A stretch of DNA of 64,000 nt from Gemmatimonadaceae bacterium (GCA_025358925.1 JANYHT010000016.1:1-64000), one strand, 5' to 3'. Counted from the first letter of the stretch, positions 35,586-45,324 are shown. Notes: a model not told the origin generated them from the letters alone. A program made the numbers and translations.

Positions 35586-35975
35586 ATGGCCGTCAAGATT
35601 CGTCTCCGCCGCGAAGGCCGGAAAAAGACCCCGATGTACCGCATCGTCGTTGCTGATTCGCAGAGCCCGCGCGATGGTCGCTTTATCGAAATCATCGGCC
35701 AGTACCAGCCGCGTTTTTCGGGGGACACCGCGATCAATTTGCAGGTCGATCGGGTCAACTATTGGCTGAACGTTGGGGCCCAGCCCACGGACACGGTGCG
35801 CGCCTTGTTGCGTCGTGCTGGGGTGCTCAAGGAGCGCCACGAAGCGCGTCTGACGGCCAAGGGTGTGGTGATCAAGCCGAAGGCTGGCAGCGTGCCTGCT
35901 ACGCCGATGAGCGACCTCATGCCGCCGCCGGGCCCGGTGGTGATGCTCGCGGACGACGTGGGCGACGAGAAGTAA
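35586..35975 (+). CDS. rpsP: 30S ribosomal protein S16
   Basis: Small-subunit ribosomal protein that aids 30S assembly. The sequence opens with VKIRLRREGRKKTPMYRIVV followed by ADSQSPRDGRFIE and IGQYQP, the S16 hallmark. The remaining core (RVNYWLNVGAQPTDTVRALL) is standard. At 129 residues it is longer than the usual 80-90 because of a C-terminal extension rich in Pro, Lys and acidic residues. The ATG at 35586 begins the conserved sequence exactly. rimM follows after one base. Confidence 0.97.
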   Translation: MAVKIRLRREGRKKTPMYRIVVADSQSPRDGRFIEIIGQYQPRFSGDTAINLQVDRVNYWLNVGAQPTDTVRALLRRAGVLKERHEARLTAKGVVIKPKAGSVPATPMSDLMPPPGPVVMLADDVGDEK

Positions 35976-35976
35976 G

Positions 35977-36498
35977 CTGACCGAATTTTTAGTAGTCGGA
36001 CTGGTGCGTCGCGCGCATGGGGTGCGCGGCGCCCTCGCCGTCGAATCGTTGGTAGATGCGCCGGCTGCGATTTTCGCGTCCGGCGCTGTGCTTGTGGCCG
36101 GTGATCGTCAGGGCAATCCCGCCGTGAACGGCGAGTTGCACATTGAAGACGGTCGTCCGATGAATCGGGAGTGGTTGGTGAAATTTTCTGAGATCGACAA
36201 TCGAGATGCCGCCGATTTGTGGCGCGGACGATATCTGTTGGCCGATCGCGCGCGCATTGCGCCGCTGAGTGATGACCAGGTCTATATCGCATCGTTGATG
36301 GGCATGCACGTGGAAGTCGAAGGGCAAGGCGTTGTCGGTCGCGTGAAGGATGTCTACAACGCGCCGCAGGGACTGTTGATTGAAGTGCAGACGGCCACGG
36401 GAACGCCGCTCGTGCCATGGCGTCCCGAACTCATTGCCCGCGTTGACGAAGACACGCGAACGATTGTGCTGAAGCCGCTCGAAGGGTTGCTCGAGTAG
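35977..36498 (+). CDS. rimM: Ribosome maturation factor RimM, apparent CTG start
   Basis: Assists 16S rRNA processing and 30S head maturation, binding S19. The conserved N-terminal strand and loop, FLVVGLVRRAHGVRGALAV, begin upstream of the first GTG (36004). In this frame there is no ATG, GTG or TTG between the stop at 35941-35943 and 36004. The only plausible initiator is CTG 35977, one base after the rpsP stop, giving 173 residues, the normal RimM length. The C-terminal PRC-barrel part includes GVVGRVKDVYNAPQG and VPWRPELI. The nearest ribosome-site-like bases are GAGAAG within the rpsP end. If the GTG were used, the core strand would be lost. Confidence 0.85.
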   Translation: MTEFLVVGLVRRAHGVRGALAVESLVDAPAAIFASGAVLVAGDRQGNPAVNGELHIEDGRPMNREWLVKFSEIDNRDAADLWRGRYLLADRARIAPLSDDQVYIASLMGMHVEVEGQGVVGRVKDVYNAPQGLLIEVQTATGTPLVPWRPELIARVDEDTRTIVLKPLEGLLE

Positions 36499-36520
36499 TC
36501 GGTACCGCAATCACATTGCC

Positions 36521-37306
36521 ATGCTGCGCCTTCACATCGTCACGATTTTTCCCGAGTTCTTCGCGAGCCCGCTGAGTCTCAGTATTCCGGCGCGAGCAGC
36601 CGGAGTTGGCCAAGTGTCGTACAACGTCGTTGATCTGCGCGCCTTTACGCACGACCGGCATCGCACCGTGGACGACTATGCATTCGGTGGCGGACCGGGC
36701 ATGGTGATGAAGCCCGGGCCGTTTTTTGAAGCCGTCGAATCCATCGGTGCCGTGGCGCCGATTGTCTTGCTTTCACCGCGCGGCAAAAAATTCGTACACG
36801 CTGATGCAATACGATTCTCGATGGGGACCGAACTCACGTTGTTGTGCGGTCACTACAAAGACGTCGATGAACGCGTTGCGCAGCATCTCGCTACCGAGGA
36901 ACTGTCCCTCGGCGATTTCGTCTTGAGTGGTGGTGAGCCGGCAGCGTTAGTCATTGTCGACGCGATCGCGCGACTCCTGCCCGGAGCAATGGGCGACATG
37001 GACAGTGCACGCACCGATTCGTTTTATGATCGCGGCATCAGCGCGGCGAGCTATTCACGACCGGCGGACTTTCGCGGGCTGCACGTGCCCGGCGTGCTGG
37101 TTGGCGGTGATCATGCCAAGGTTGCGTCGTGGAAAGACGCAGACAGTTTGCGACGCACGCGCGAGGCCGAGGCGAGAGATCGCATCGAGTGGATGCGCCG
37201 CGAGACGGACATTGCCGCACGCGAAAGCGCCATCGCCGAGGCGGAGCGCATCGCTGCGGAGAAGCTGGCGAAACGACGTAAACGGGGTCGGGGACGAGCG
37301 CCGTGA
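36521..37306 (+). CDS. trmD: tRNA (guanine-N1)-methyltransferase TrmD
   Basis: SAM-dependent enzyme that methylates G37 of tRNAs to prevent frameshifting. The 261 residues contain LHIVTIFPEFF, the trefoil-knot motifs FGGGPGMVMKPGP, LLSPRGKKF, LLCGHYKDVDERV and EELSLGDFVLSGGEPA, with the SAM site and dimer interface, and DSFYDRG. The C-terminal 50 residues are a charged helix (REAEARDRIEW and beyond). In most bacteria rplS follows; here fabF follows instead after 76 nt, and no rplS is seen in the window. Confidence 0.96.
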   Translation: MLRLHIVTIFPEFFASPLSLSIPARAAGVGQVSYNVVDLRAFTHDRHRTVDDYAFGGGPGMVMKPGPFFEAVESIGAVAPIVLLSPRGKKFVHADAIRFSMGTELTLLCGHYKDVDERVAQHLATEELSLGDFVLSGGEPAALVIVDAIARLLPGAMGDMDSARTDSFYDRGISAASYSRPADFRGLHVPGVLVGGDHAKVASWKDADSLRRTREAEARDRIEWMRRETDIAARESAIAEAERIAAEKLAKRRKRGRGRAP

Positions 37307-37382
37307 CTTCTGTGGCGCCGATTAACTTTGCTCTCTGTACCCTGCGCGCCGCACATCAACGAATTCACGCAGAGCCCGACGT

Positions 37383-38672
37383 ATGAGCACAACAACTACC
37401 GCATCACTTCGGTCCCGCCGTGTTGTCGTGACCGGCCTTGGCGCCGTGACGCCGATTGGTCTCGACGTGCCGTCCTTCTGGGATGCCGCCATTCGCGGCG
37501 TCAGCGGCGCGGCACCAATCACGCGCTTTGACGCGACCACGTTTGCAACCACGTTTGCCTGTGAGTTGAAAGGCTTTGATCCGCTCACGGCGATGGATCG
37601 CAAACTCGCGCGACGCCTTGATCGTTTTGCGCAGTATGCGATGGCCGCAGCGAACGAAGCGATAGCGCATGCTGGCATTGATACGAATACGCTGAGTGAT
37701 GCGGAACGCGCGTTGATGGGTGTCATGATCGGCAGCGGACAGGGCGGCATGCAAACGTTTCAAACGCAGGCCGAGTCGCATCTCACGGAAGGGCATGATC
37801 GCATCTCGCCGTTTTTCGTTCCGATGATCATTCCAGACATCGCGGGCGCGATGGTGGCAATGCAACATGGATTGCGTGGACCCAATCACTGTGTCGTGTC
37901 GGCTTGCGCAACGGGTAATGACAATTTGATGAGTGCGTTGGATTCCATTCGTGCGGGACGCGCGGACGTCATGGTGGTTGGCGGTAGCGAAGCGGCGATC
38001 ACTCAACTTGGCCTCGGCGGATTTGGTTCGGCGCGCGCATTATCGACACGTAATGACGCACCAACACTCGCCAGTCGTCCATGCGATCTGTCGCGTGATG
38101 GGTTTGTACTGGGCGAAGGTGCAGCGGTGCTCGTGGTTGAATTGGCCGAACACGCGGAAGCGCGCGGCGCAACGATTCTCGCTGAACTCGCGGGTGTTGG
38201 CGCAGCGTGCGATGCATATCATCTCACGGCTCCGCATCCAGAGGGACTGGGTGCGCGACTGGCGATGGAAGCGGCGTTGCGTGATGCGGGCGTGGCGCTC
38301 GATGCCGTTGATGCGATCAACCTGCACGGCACGTCAACACCGCTTGGTGATGCTGCGGAGTGTCGGGCGGTGCGCGCCGTATTTGGTGCGCGCACGGATG
38401 CGATGATCACCACGTCGACGAAAGGCATGACGGGCCACATGCTTGGTGCGGCGGGTGCGGCGGAAGCGGTGTTGTCGATTCTGAGCATGGTGCACGGGGT
38501 CGTGCCACCGACAATCAACGTTGATGCACAAGACCCGGAGTGCGATGTGCCCCTCGCGGCGAATCACGCGATTGCCCGCACCGTGCGCGTGGCGATGAGC
38601 AACGCCTTTGGTTTTGGCGGCCACAACACGTCGGTGATCTTTACTGCCGCAGGATTGAGCAACGTATTGTGA
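37383..38672 (+). CDS. fabF: 3-oxoacyl-[acyl-carrier-protein] synthase II (FabF)
   Basis: Condensing enzyme of fatty acid elongation. The 429 residues have the KAS-II catalytic triad: Cys175 in SACATGND, His315 in NLHGTSTP and His414 in FGFGGHN, with Lys347 in TKGMTGHMLGAAGA. GEGAAVLVVE and TRFDATTF are also typical. No acyl-carrier-protein gene lies upstream, so it may be a stand-alone FabF or a specialised KAS. The coupled hotdog thioesterase downstream (GTGA overlap) suggests use in a specific acyl pathway, but the sequence alone does not distinguish this from primary fatty acid synthesis. Confidence 0.94.
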   Translation: MSTTTTASLRSRRVVVTGLGAVTPIGLDVPSFWDAAIRGVSGAAPITRFDATTFATTFACELKGFDPLTAMDRKLARRLDRFAQYAMAAANEAIAHAGIDTNTLSDAERALMGVMIGSGQGGMQTFQTQAESHLTEGHDRISPFFVPMIIPDIAGAMVAMQHGLRGPNHCVVSACATGNDNLMSALDSIRAGRADVMVVGGSEAAITQLGLGGFGSARALSTRNDAPTLASRPCDLSRDGFVLGEGAAVLVVELAEHAEARGATILAELAGVGAACDAYHLTAPHPEGLGARLAMEAALRDAGVALDAVDAINLHGTSTPLGDAAECRAVRAVFGARTDAMITTSTKGMTGHMLGAAGAAEAVLSILSMVHGVVPPTINVDAQDPECDVPLAANHAIARTVRVAMSNAFGFGGHNTSVIFTAAGLSNVL

Positions 38673-39178
38673 GTGAGCACGATGCGCGTGAGAAAATGAT
38701 TCGATTTTTTGATCCGGCGCGCACAGTGCTGGCGGCACGTACGCTGCCTGGATTAGAGATCGTGCACGCGTTCATGAACGGTACGTTGCCATTGCCGCCA
38801 GCAGTCGCACTTATTGGTGCGGTGGTCGAGCATGCAGAACGTGGCCGCGTGGTGATGAGTCTGGTGCCGGATGAGAGTCACTTCAATGCGTTGGGAACGA
38901 TGCATGGCGGCATTATCGCGACGTTGTTTGATACAGCGCTGGGATGCTCGGTGCATACGACCATCATTGCGGGTCGTGCGTACACCACACTTTCTATTGG
39001 CGTGAACTATGTGCGCGGTGTGACGATGGCGACTGGAAAAATCGTTGCCGAGGGCACCGTGGAGCATGTTGGACGTTCCACGGCGTTGGTACGGGGCACG
39101 TTGCGCGATGCGGACAACAAATTGCTTGCGACTGCTGAATCGACGTGCATGCTCTTTGACGCGCCCCGCTCGCCCTAG
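38669..39178 (+). CDS. PaaI-type hotdog-fold acyl-CoA thioesterase
   Basis: A 169-residue single-hotdog thioesterase of the PaaI family, expected to hydrolyse aryl- or acyl-CoA/ACP thioesters. The core helix and catalytic region NALGTMHGGIIATLFDTALG is characteristic, followed by the strands TLSIGVNYVRGV and GKIVAEGTVEHVGRSTALV. GTG 38669 overlaps the fabF stop as GTGA, so it is co-translated with fabF. Its stop region overlaps the convergent M28 peptidase gene by 4 nt. Confidence 0.88.
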   Translation: MSEHDAREKMIRFFDPARTVLAARTLPGLEIVHAFMNGTLPLPPAVALIGAVVEHAERGRVVMSLVPDESHFNALGTMHGGIIATLFDTALGCSVHTTIIAGRAYTTLSIGVNYVRGVTMATGKIVAEGTVEHVGRSTALVRGTLRDADNKLLATAESTCMLFDAPRSP

Positions 39179-41037
39179 CGACACATCGGGTACGACGGAT
39201 CCGCACCCGCAATCGCCGGTTTTGTTTTGCGTTCGCTGATCGCCGACATGACGTCATGCACAAAGCGTCCAAGTCGCGCCGCATGATCGTAGTCGATGTA
39301 CTGCGGTTCGTCGGTTTGCATGTGATAGTCTTGCGCGTACCCGAGTGAGAAGTACGTCACAGGCACGTCGTGATGCACGTAGTTGACCTGATCACTGCGA
39401 CAAAAACGATTCATCGGGTTGGCAGTGACGTCCCACGTTTTGTCGATGGCCATTGTTTCAACGCGTGTCGCGTTCACGGAGTCAATCACGTCGCCGAATT
39501 CACGGGAAAGTCGACGCGCGCCAAGTGTTTGCACGGACGTTGGTCCACCAAACTTCACTTGATCGACGCGACCTTTACCGACCATGTCCATGTTATGCGC
39601 TGCCACAATCGATGTGAGCGGAATGGTGGGATGATCGGTGAACCACTTTGAGCCTAACAGGCCAGCCTCCTCGCCTTCGTGCGACACGAAGATGATAGAG
39701 CGCGAGGGTTTCTCCGACGCGAAGCGTTCGGCAATTTCGAGCAACACCACGGTACCAGACCCATCATCATCCGCGCCGTTCATGATCGAGTCGAGACGCG
39801 GCGCGCGGATGCTCCGCGCTCGCGCGATGAGTGAGTCAATCTGGTGCTGTTGTGCGACCGTTGGCCGACAGGCGGGATCGTTCGAACCTTGGCGACGCGT
39901 GACGAAATTCACCGCGCGCAACGAATCGTGTTCGACGGTCACCGTATTCACGCCAACGTGATCGTTGTGCGCACCCACAAGTACGTACTCGGCAGCGCGT
40001 GTTGGGTCTGAGCCCGGCAAGATCGCGATCACGTTGCGGGCGGGCGTGCTGGACATGCGCCACGCATAGCTCCAGTTGGCCGACACGGGCTGTCCGGTCG
40101 TGCCAACACTCAGTTGGTCGACACTCTTCCCGAACATCTGCGCTGCCACCGCGTTCGAGATCGTTGCACCGGCGAGCGATGTCGTGCCGCGCGGCATCGC
40201 GGGCTGCATGCCCATGCGCTCGCCGAATGCTGCGCTGAGGGTCGCGGCAGGCGTACCATCGAGACCGATGAGCAGCACGGCAACGGCGCCTGCAGCCATC
40301 GCGCGTCCATCTCGCGACGCGGCGCCACCTCGTCCTGCACGTGTTGCTGCTGGTGCCGTCATTTCCACCGCAGCGGCAGCAGCCGCTCCGAATTTATTGG
40401 GGACATCCTCGCAGCCAACAAACGACGTCGGTCCGCGTCCTACTGGCGCACCCGCGCCGACTGCCGCCGGTGGTGCAATAAACACCGCCACTTTTCCGGC
40501 AAACAGCGCAGGGTCCAGCACGTTGCTTGTATCGCCCCACCGACCGGCAAAGACCGTTGCAACATTGGTGAGTTCAACGTTGCCGCTGAGTGCCGTCGCA
40601 CCGCCCGGCACCACGGGAATCCACTCACCACGCGGCTTGAGCGCCGTATTGCCAATCGCAAGTCGCGACGTCACGCTGTCGAAGCCACTCGGTCCGAACG
40701 GCATGTTTTGAAAATACGTGCCGCTATCGCCCGCCGGCTTGAGGCCGAGGCGTTTGAATTCGCGCGCGATGTATTCGGTGCCTTTGTAATTTCCGGGCTC
40801 GCCGATGCGTCGGCCAAGCATGGAGTCGTCGGCAAATTGGTAGAGGCGCGTCCGGAGATCGTTGGCCGTAATAGCCGACACCGTTGGGCGAGGTGCCCAT
40901 GTGCGCGGTCCTTCATCCGGCCAAACTGTTTTTGCGCTCGCCGTAGACTTCGGCGGTTTCGGAGCAGGCTTCGTTTGCGCGGTCAGCGAGTTGAGCGAAC
41001 AGAGTACGAGGGCACACGCAAGAGAGAAACGGCGCAC
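39175..41037 (-). CDS. Secreted M28 family metallopeptidase with PA-type insert
   Basis: Exported zinc aminopeptidase of the M28 family, 620 residues from GTG 41037. It has an N-terminal signal peptide (RRFSLACALVLCSLNSLTAQ), a low-complexity linker, and a middle region rich in Ala/Gly (about 190-330) that corresponds to a protease-associated domain. The catalytic domain has VGAHNDHVG, NGADDDGSGTVVLLE, FVSHEGEEAGLLGS and a C-terminal HMQTDEPQYIDY, supplying the two-zinc ligands. AGGA lies upstream of the GTG. The start is judged from the signal peptide; the longer frame to 41112 adds a non-conserved lead. Confidence 0.9.
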   Translation of the reverse strand: MRRFSLACALVLCSLNSLTAQTKPAPKPPKSTASAKTVWPDEGPRTWAPRPTVSAITANDLRTRLYQFADDSMLGRRIGEPGNYKGTEYIAREFKRLGLKPAGDSGTYFQNMPFGPSGFDSVTSRLAIGNTALKPRGEWIPVVPGGATALSGNVELTNVATVFAGRWGDTSNVLDPALFAGKVAVFIAPPAAVGAGAPVGRGPTSFVGCEDVPNKFGAAAAAAVEMTAPAATRAGRGGAASRDGRAMAAGAVAVLLIGLDGTPAATLSAAFGERMGMQPAMPRGTTSLAGATISNAVAAQMFGKSVDQLSVGTTGQPVSANWSYAWRMSSTPARNVIAILPGSDPTRAAEYVLVGAHNDHVGVNTVTVEHDSLRAVNFVTRRQGSNDPACRPTVAQQHQIDSLIARARSIRAPRLDSIMNGADDDGSGTVVLLEIAERFASEKPSRSIIFVSHEGEEAGLLGSKWFTDHPTIPLTSIVAAHNMDMVGKGRVDQVKFGGPTSVQTLGARRLSREFGDVIDSVNATRVETMAIDKTWDVTANPMNRFCRSDQVNYVHHDVPVTYFSLGYAQDYHMQTDEPQYIDYDHAARLGRFVHDVMSAISERKTKPAIAGADPSYPMCR

Positions 41038-41170
41038 GGGCAAAATCCTGTCTTCGGAGAGGCGAGATAGGGCGAGCAATGCTGTCTGAGATATTACGAC
41101 GCGCTGTCCCATAACGCTCGAATATCAGAAGGAAACTCGCCGTGCATGCGTTGCTGGCGGTGCGCGAGCA

Positions 41171-42406
41171 CTATCGTGATTTTGGAATCCGGCTTATCGG
41201 CTTCGTGATCACCAATAACGCGTTTCCAACTTCGCGTTCGCCCGTTGGATCGGACGGTGCGTTAACAACGGCGCCGTGAATGACCATGGTTGTCGAACCG
41301 CCGCCATCGAAGTTCATGGCTTGCCACGCACCGACGGAACGCATGAACGCGGCAAGTTCAACAAGGGTCATGCCGACGCTTTTCTCGGAACGTCCATCCA
41401 CCGTGAGGATGAAGACCGTACGACGGTCGCGCGAGAATCCAATGCTGGTGCGTGCATGGCGAACCTCTGCGTTACGTGAGATGGTTCCTTCGACAGTGGC
41501 GGCATCCCCCGCGATGTTTACGCCGTCGCGCAAAATACGCGGCCAACCACCGATGAGCAGGCGCGGTGTGGCACCTTGTGCAAGTCGAGGCAGGGTTGCA
41601 AGCAGCACGCGTACGGTGTCGCCGTCATGCATGGCTTGCACCTCTTTCGCGCGAGCACCGTAAGCGCTGAATACAGCACCGTTTGACGGAATGTGTGTGC
41701 CGGATTCGTTCGAGGTGTCGCCTCGCCGCACGTAAAGGAGCGTGTCACCATGCTGTCCCACGGCGATGAGTGTTGCTTCGGCGGTGACGCGTGTGGTGTC
41801 GCGCGGGGTTGCGTCGCCATAGCGGGACGTGAAGAGCGCGCTACCCTCGGGATTCCCCGTGGGATTGAAGTTGACGGAGAGAATTGGCGTACGAACGCCG
41901 TGTGCCCACACGTTCGCGTCGAGTGCGAACCGATCAATCTCCGGTAGATTTGCCTCATCAAGCGCGAACTGCACGTGCACATTGTCGTACGTGTCGTACG
42001 GAGAGTCAGTGACTTTCAGACCTTTCCACCATTCGCCGTCAATGACCTGATTGTTTTCGTTCTCACCGGTTTTGAGGTCAAAGAAATCGGCATTCACAGC
42101 GGCGAGTACCGTTGCGCCTTCGTTATTTCTTCGCTGCACCATGTCTGACGTGCGTTCGCGCGAACGCAGTTGATCGTGTGCGCGGGTTGGCACCACGCTG
42201 ATGGCCGCGCGACGCAAGTCGAGGCGCACAAGATGTATGGCCCACGGTCCGCGTCCGTCGTGCAATTGTTGATACTCCACACCGGGTGCCAACAATTGTG
42301 ACACGAGCAATTCTACGCGCTGAGCGTGCAACGATCGCGTCGCAAGTAGTACGAAAGCAAGAAGTCTTAAGGCACGCAAATATTCCCTTTCCGTAGAGTG
42401 ATCCAT
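41171..42406 (-). CDS. Secreted phosphodiester glycosidase (NAGPA family)
   Basis: A 411-residue exported protein of the phosphodiester glycosidase (NAGPA/uncovering-enzyme, DUF2233) family, which cleaves a sugar from a phosphodiester. A signal peptide at residues 10-29 (LRALRLLAFVLLATRSLHAQ) is followed by the family motifs AAVNADFFD, TSIGFSRDRRTVFILTVDGR, VGMTLVELAAFM and the diagnostic NFDGGGSTTMVI, then GEREVGNALLV. The natural substrate is unknown; envelope polymers are likely. It is divergent from the TonB receptor gene, with 103 nt between them. Confidence 0.88.
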   Translation of the reverse strand: MDHSTEREYLRALRLLAFVLLATRSLHAQRVELLVSQLLAPGVEYQQLHDGRGPWAIHLVRLDLRRAAISVVPTRAHDQLRSRERTSDMVQRRNNEGATVLAAVNADFFDLKTGENENNQVIDGEWWKGLKVTDSPYDTYDNVHVQFALDEANLPEIDRFALDANVWAHGVRTPILSVNFNPTGNPEGSALFTSRYGDATPRDTTRVTAEATLIAVGQHGDTLLYVRRGDTSNESGTHIPSNGAVFSAYGARAKEVQAMHDGDTVRVLLATLPRLAQGATPRLLIGGWPRILRDGVNIAGDAATVEGTISRNAEVRHARTSIGFSRDRRTVFILTVDGRSEKSVGMTLVELAAFMRSVGAWQAMNFDGGGSTTMVIHGAVVNAPSDPTGEREVGNALLVITKPISRIPKSR

Positions 42407-42509
42407 ATAATTTCACTCTTTCTTACCGAACGCGCGAGCACAGTTTTGCATGTTGGAGCGCTAGCTAATACGGGTAGTCCCTCCCTCCCCACGTCTCGAG
42501 GTCGTCGCA

Positions 42510-45308
42510 ATGCGACATATGCTCCTCCATCTGCTCGGCGGCGCCACATTGGTGGCGCTTTGTACCCTTCCAGCTATCGCACAAAACACCATCACGTTGG
42601 AAGGATTGGTCAAGGGTGACGGGCAACCGTTGTCAGGCGCGCAAGTGACCGTTGTTAACACGGCAACACGAGAAACAGCCCGTGCGCTCACGCGAATGAA
42701 CGGAGAGTTCCGCGTGATTGGACTCTTCACCGGTCAGTACACCGTCACTGTCCGTGCCATCGGCTACCGCTTGCAGAGCGATTCGGTGCAATTGGCAATC
42801 GGCCAGCGTGCGCGACTCGAGTTCACCATGCAGAAAGGCGCCGCCGAACTCGACGCGCAAACGGTGACCGCAGAACGGGTGAAGCAGGTTGAAGTGCAAC
42901 GTATGTCTGTATCGGCACCCGTGATGAAGGAAGAAATCGAAAACCTTCCACTAAATTCGCGTGGCGTCATGAATCTTGCCGGCATTGTGCCGGGAATCAA
43001 AACGTACGCGCCACAATCAGGTCGTACGTTGCCATCAGGCGGTGCCGCACCAGATCTGCGTTTTTTCAACGTCTACATGGACGGCGTTGAGATGAAGAGT
43101 CTGTACAACGGCAATATCGTGGGACTTGGGCAGACGGGGTCGCCACTCCCGCAGGAAGGGATCGAGCAATTCCGCGTGTACGTCAATCCATACGATGCCG
43201 AGTATACGCGCGCCGGCTCCTACGTGATCAGCGCAGAGAGCCGACGTGGTACGAACAAGTGGCAAGGGTCGGCGTTTGGGTTCTATCAAAATAAAAACGT
43301 CATCGCGCGCAACGCCTTTCAAACCGTGGTGCCGAACTTCGCACGCGAGCAGTTGGGATTCAACATCCGGGGTCCGCTGGTAAAAGATAAATTGTTCATT
43401 GCCACGAGCTACGAGCTCACGTCAACCGATTTTTACCTAGACGTGAATCCCACGAGCGGACCGTGGGCGACGTATAAAGGTTCGTTTCTCGCGCCAAACA
43501 AGAATCACACGCTGTTCACGCGTCTCACATGGGTGCAGAGCCCGCAGGTGACGTACGACGCGATGGTCTCGGCGCGCTTTCTGAAGGGCGAGGGGAACTT
43601 CGGTGCGCGCGTATCACAGGATGGCGGGATTAGCCAAGACTACAAGATTTATACGGGGCAACTTCGCCAGCGGTACCTCGCGAAGAGCGGGAATTTTGTG
43701 AACGAAGCCAGTTTGCAATTGGTGAACTGGAATCACAACGAAGCGCCGCTCAAACCGGGGCCACAGTTTACGTATCCAGGCATCGTGTTGGGAACCTCGG
43801 GCTTTCCGTTGATCTTGAAGGAAACGCACTTACGCATCGTCGATCGGTCAACGTTCAACATCGACAATGCGTCGGGTTCGCATGTGCTGAAGGCGGGCGT
43901 TGAGTTGAGTCAGATCGCCGCGAGTCAAACGTTTCCCAATAACAAAGACGGTTCGTTCAATTTTCTGACCGACACATCGTCGTTGCCCAACACGGCGTCA
44001 ATCGCGGTGGGTTTCACCGATCCGAGCGGCATCAGTGACGCGCGTGCCAGTGCGACGGGTGTAACCACGGGCGTGTATCTCAACGACGAGTGGCGCATTA
44101 AACCCAACTTTACGCTGGCCCTCGGCGTGCGGCACGACGCGGAATTCAATACGATGAACAACAAGTACACTGTGCCATGGGCAAGCGATCCTATCTTGAA
44201 GGCCATCCCCGCTTTGAGCAATTACCTAAATACTGGCAATCGCAAAAACCAATTGGGCAACATCTCGCCACGCGCGTCGTTTTCGTGGGATCCAACCAGC
44301 AAAAACAAAACATTCGTACGCGGTGGATTTGGCATTATTTACGATCGCGTGACGAGTTTTATCGGTTTCCAAGAGCGCAAGAACTCGACATGGCGTACGT
44401 ACAACTTCACGAACCCCGGCACGAATGACCCGGCAGTGCTACGAGCACGGGTGATTGCCGGACTTTCGGGATCGCCGGCGCCGATTCTCATTAAAGAAGA
44501 CATGAAGACGCCGCACAGCATCCAAATGTCGCTTGGTGTCGGCCATCAACTCACCAGTGAATTTGGTTTGAACGTGGACTATGTGCGCCAGCACATGGAC
44601 AATCTCTACGTGCAGCGCAATCCGAACTACCTCGATAAGTCGGTGGCGCCGAACGTGCGAAAGCTGACAGCAGCGTACGGCGACATCGTGTTGTGGGATG
44701 ACGTTGGAAAGTCCGACTACTCGGCAGTGTTGTTGCAGGGCACATGGCAGCGCCGGAAGGCCCGCGTGAATGTTGCCTACACCCTCGGCTGGTACGAAGG
44801 TGATTTCGATACCGCCGCGCTTCCGAACTTTACGTACCAATTCCTGTTCAACCGGCAACGCACCACGGGTGACGAGCGGCATCGTTTCGTGTTATCGAAT
44901 GTTTTGCCGACGCCCTTGGGCTTTACCTTTTCGTCAATCTCCACGTTCGCGAGTCCGCGTCCATTCTTGTCGATTGATGGTCGCGACATCAATCTCAATA
45001 ACATCACGGGCGACGACTATACGGGCGGCACGCCAACAACGAGCGGCATTCGTACGGCGCGTCCATCCAACAAGTGGAACAACTGGTATCGTACAGTCGA
45101 CGTGCGACTCGCGAGACCATTGTTCGACTGGAATGGCAAGAAGATCAGCCTTTCGGCCGAGGTGTTTAACGTGTTTAACTTCAACAACAACCTGTCGTAC
45201 GGACCGACGCAGTTCACGGCGAGCGGTACCGCAGTCCCGTCCTACGGTGTTCCCACGGGCGCGTACGGCGCACGGCAGGGTCAAGTAGGGATGCGCTTGG
45301 ACTGGTAA
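42510..45308 (+). CDS. TonB-dependent outer-membrane receptor with N-terminal carboxypeptidase-regulatory domain
   Basis: A 932-residue outer-membrane transporter energised by TonB/ExbBD; ligand unknown. Signal peptide 1-25 is followed by a carboxypeptidase-regulatory-like beta sandwich (about 28-110, GQPLSGAQVTVVN ... GEFRVIGLFTGQYTVTV), a plug region (about 115-240, LPLNSRGVMNLAGIVPGI ... GIEQFRVYVNPYDAEY) and a long beta-barrel that ends with GQVGMRLDW, whose terminal aromatic residue is as expected for outer-membrane insertion. GAGG lies 8-11 nt before ATG 42510. No TonB-box partner genes are nearby. Confidence 0.93.
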   Translation: MRHMLLHLLGGATLVALCTLPAIAQNTITLEGLVKGDGQPLSGAQVTVVNTATRETARALTRMNGEFRVIGLFTGQYTVTVRAIGYRLQSDSVQLAIGQRARLEFTMQKGAAELDAQTVTAERVKQVEVQRMSVSAPVMKEEIENLPLNSRGVMNLAGIVPGIKTYAPQSGRTLPSGGAAPDLRFFNVYMDGVEMKSLYNGNIVGLGQTGSPLPQEGIEQFRVYVNPYDAEYTRAGSYVISAESRRGTNKWQGSAFGFYQNKNVIARNAFQTVVPNFAREQLGFNIRGPLVKDKLFIATSYELTSTDFYLDVNPTSGPWATYKGSFLAPNKNHTLFTRLTWVQSPQVTYDAMVSARFLKGEGNFGARVSQDGGISQDYKIYTGQLRQRYLAKSGNFVNEASLQLVNWNHNEAPLKPGPQFTYPGIVLGTSGFPLILKETHLRIVDRSTFNIDNASGSHVLKAGVELSQIAASQTFPNNKDGSFNFLTDTSSLPNTASIAVGFTDPSGISDARASATGVTTGVYLNDEWRIKPNFTLALGVRHDAEFNTMNNKYTVPWASDPILKAIPALSNYLNTGNRKNQLGNISPRASFSWDPTSKNKTFVRGGFGIIYDRVTSFIGFQERKNSTWRTYNFTNPGTNDPAVLRARVIAGLSGSPAPILIKEDMKTPHSIQMSLGVGHQLTSEFGLNVDYVRQHMDNLYVQRNPNYLDKSVAPNVRKLTAAYGDIVLWDDVGKSDYSAVLLQGTWQRRKARVNVAYTLGWYEGDFDTAALPNFTYQFLFNRQRTTGDERHRFVLSNVLPTPLGFTFSSISTFASPRPFLSIDGRDINLNNITGDDYTGGTPTTSGIRTARPSNKWNNWYRTVDVRLARPLFDWNGKKISLSAEVFNVFNFNNNLSYGPTQFTASGTAVPSYGVPTGAYGARQGQVGMRLDW

Positions 45309-45324
45309 TAAACGGCGTTACATG

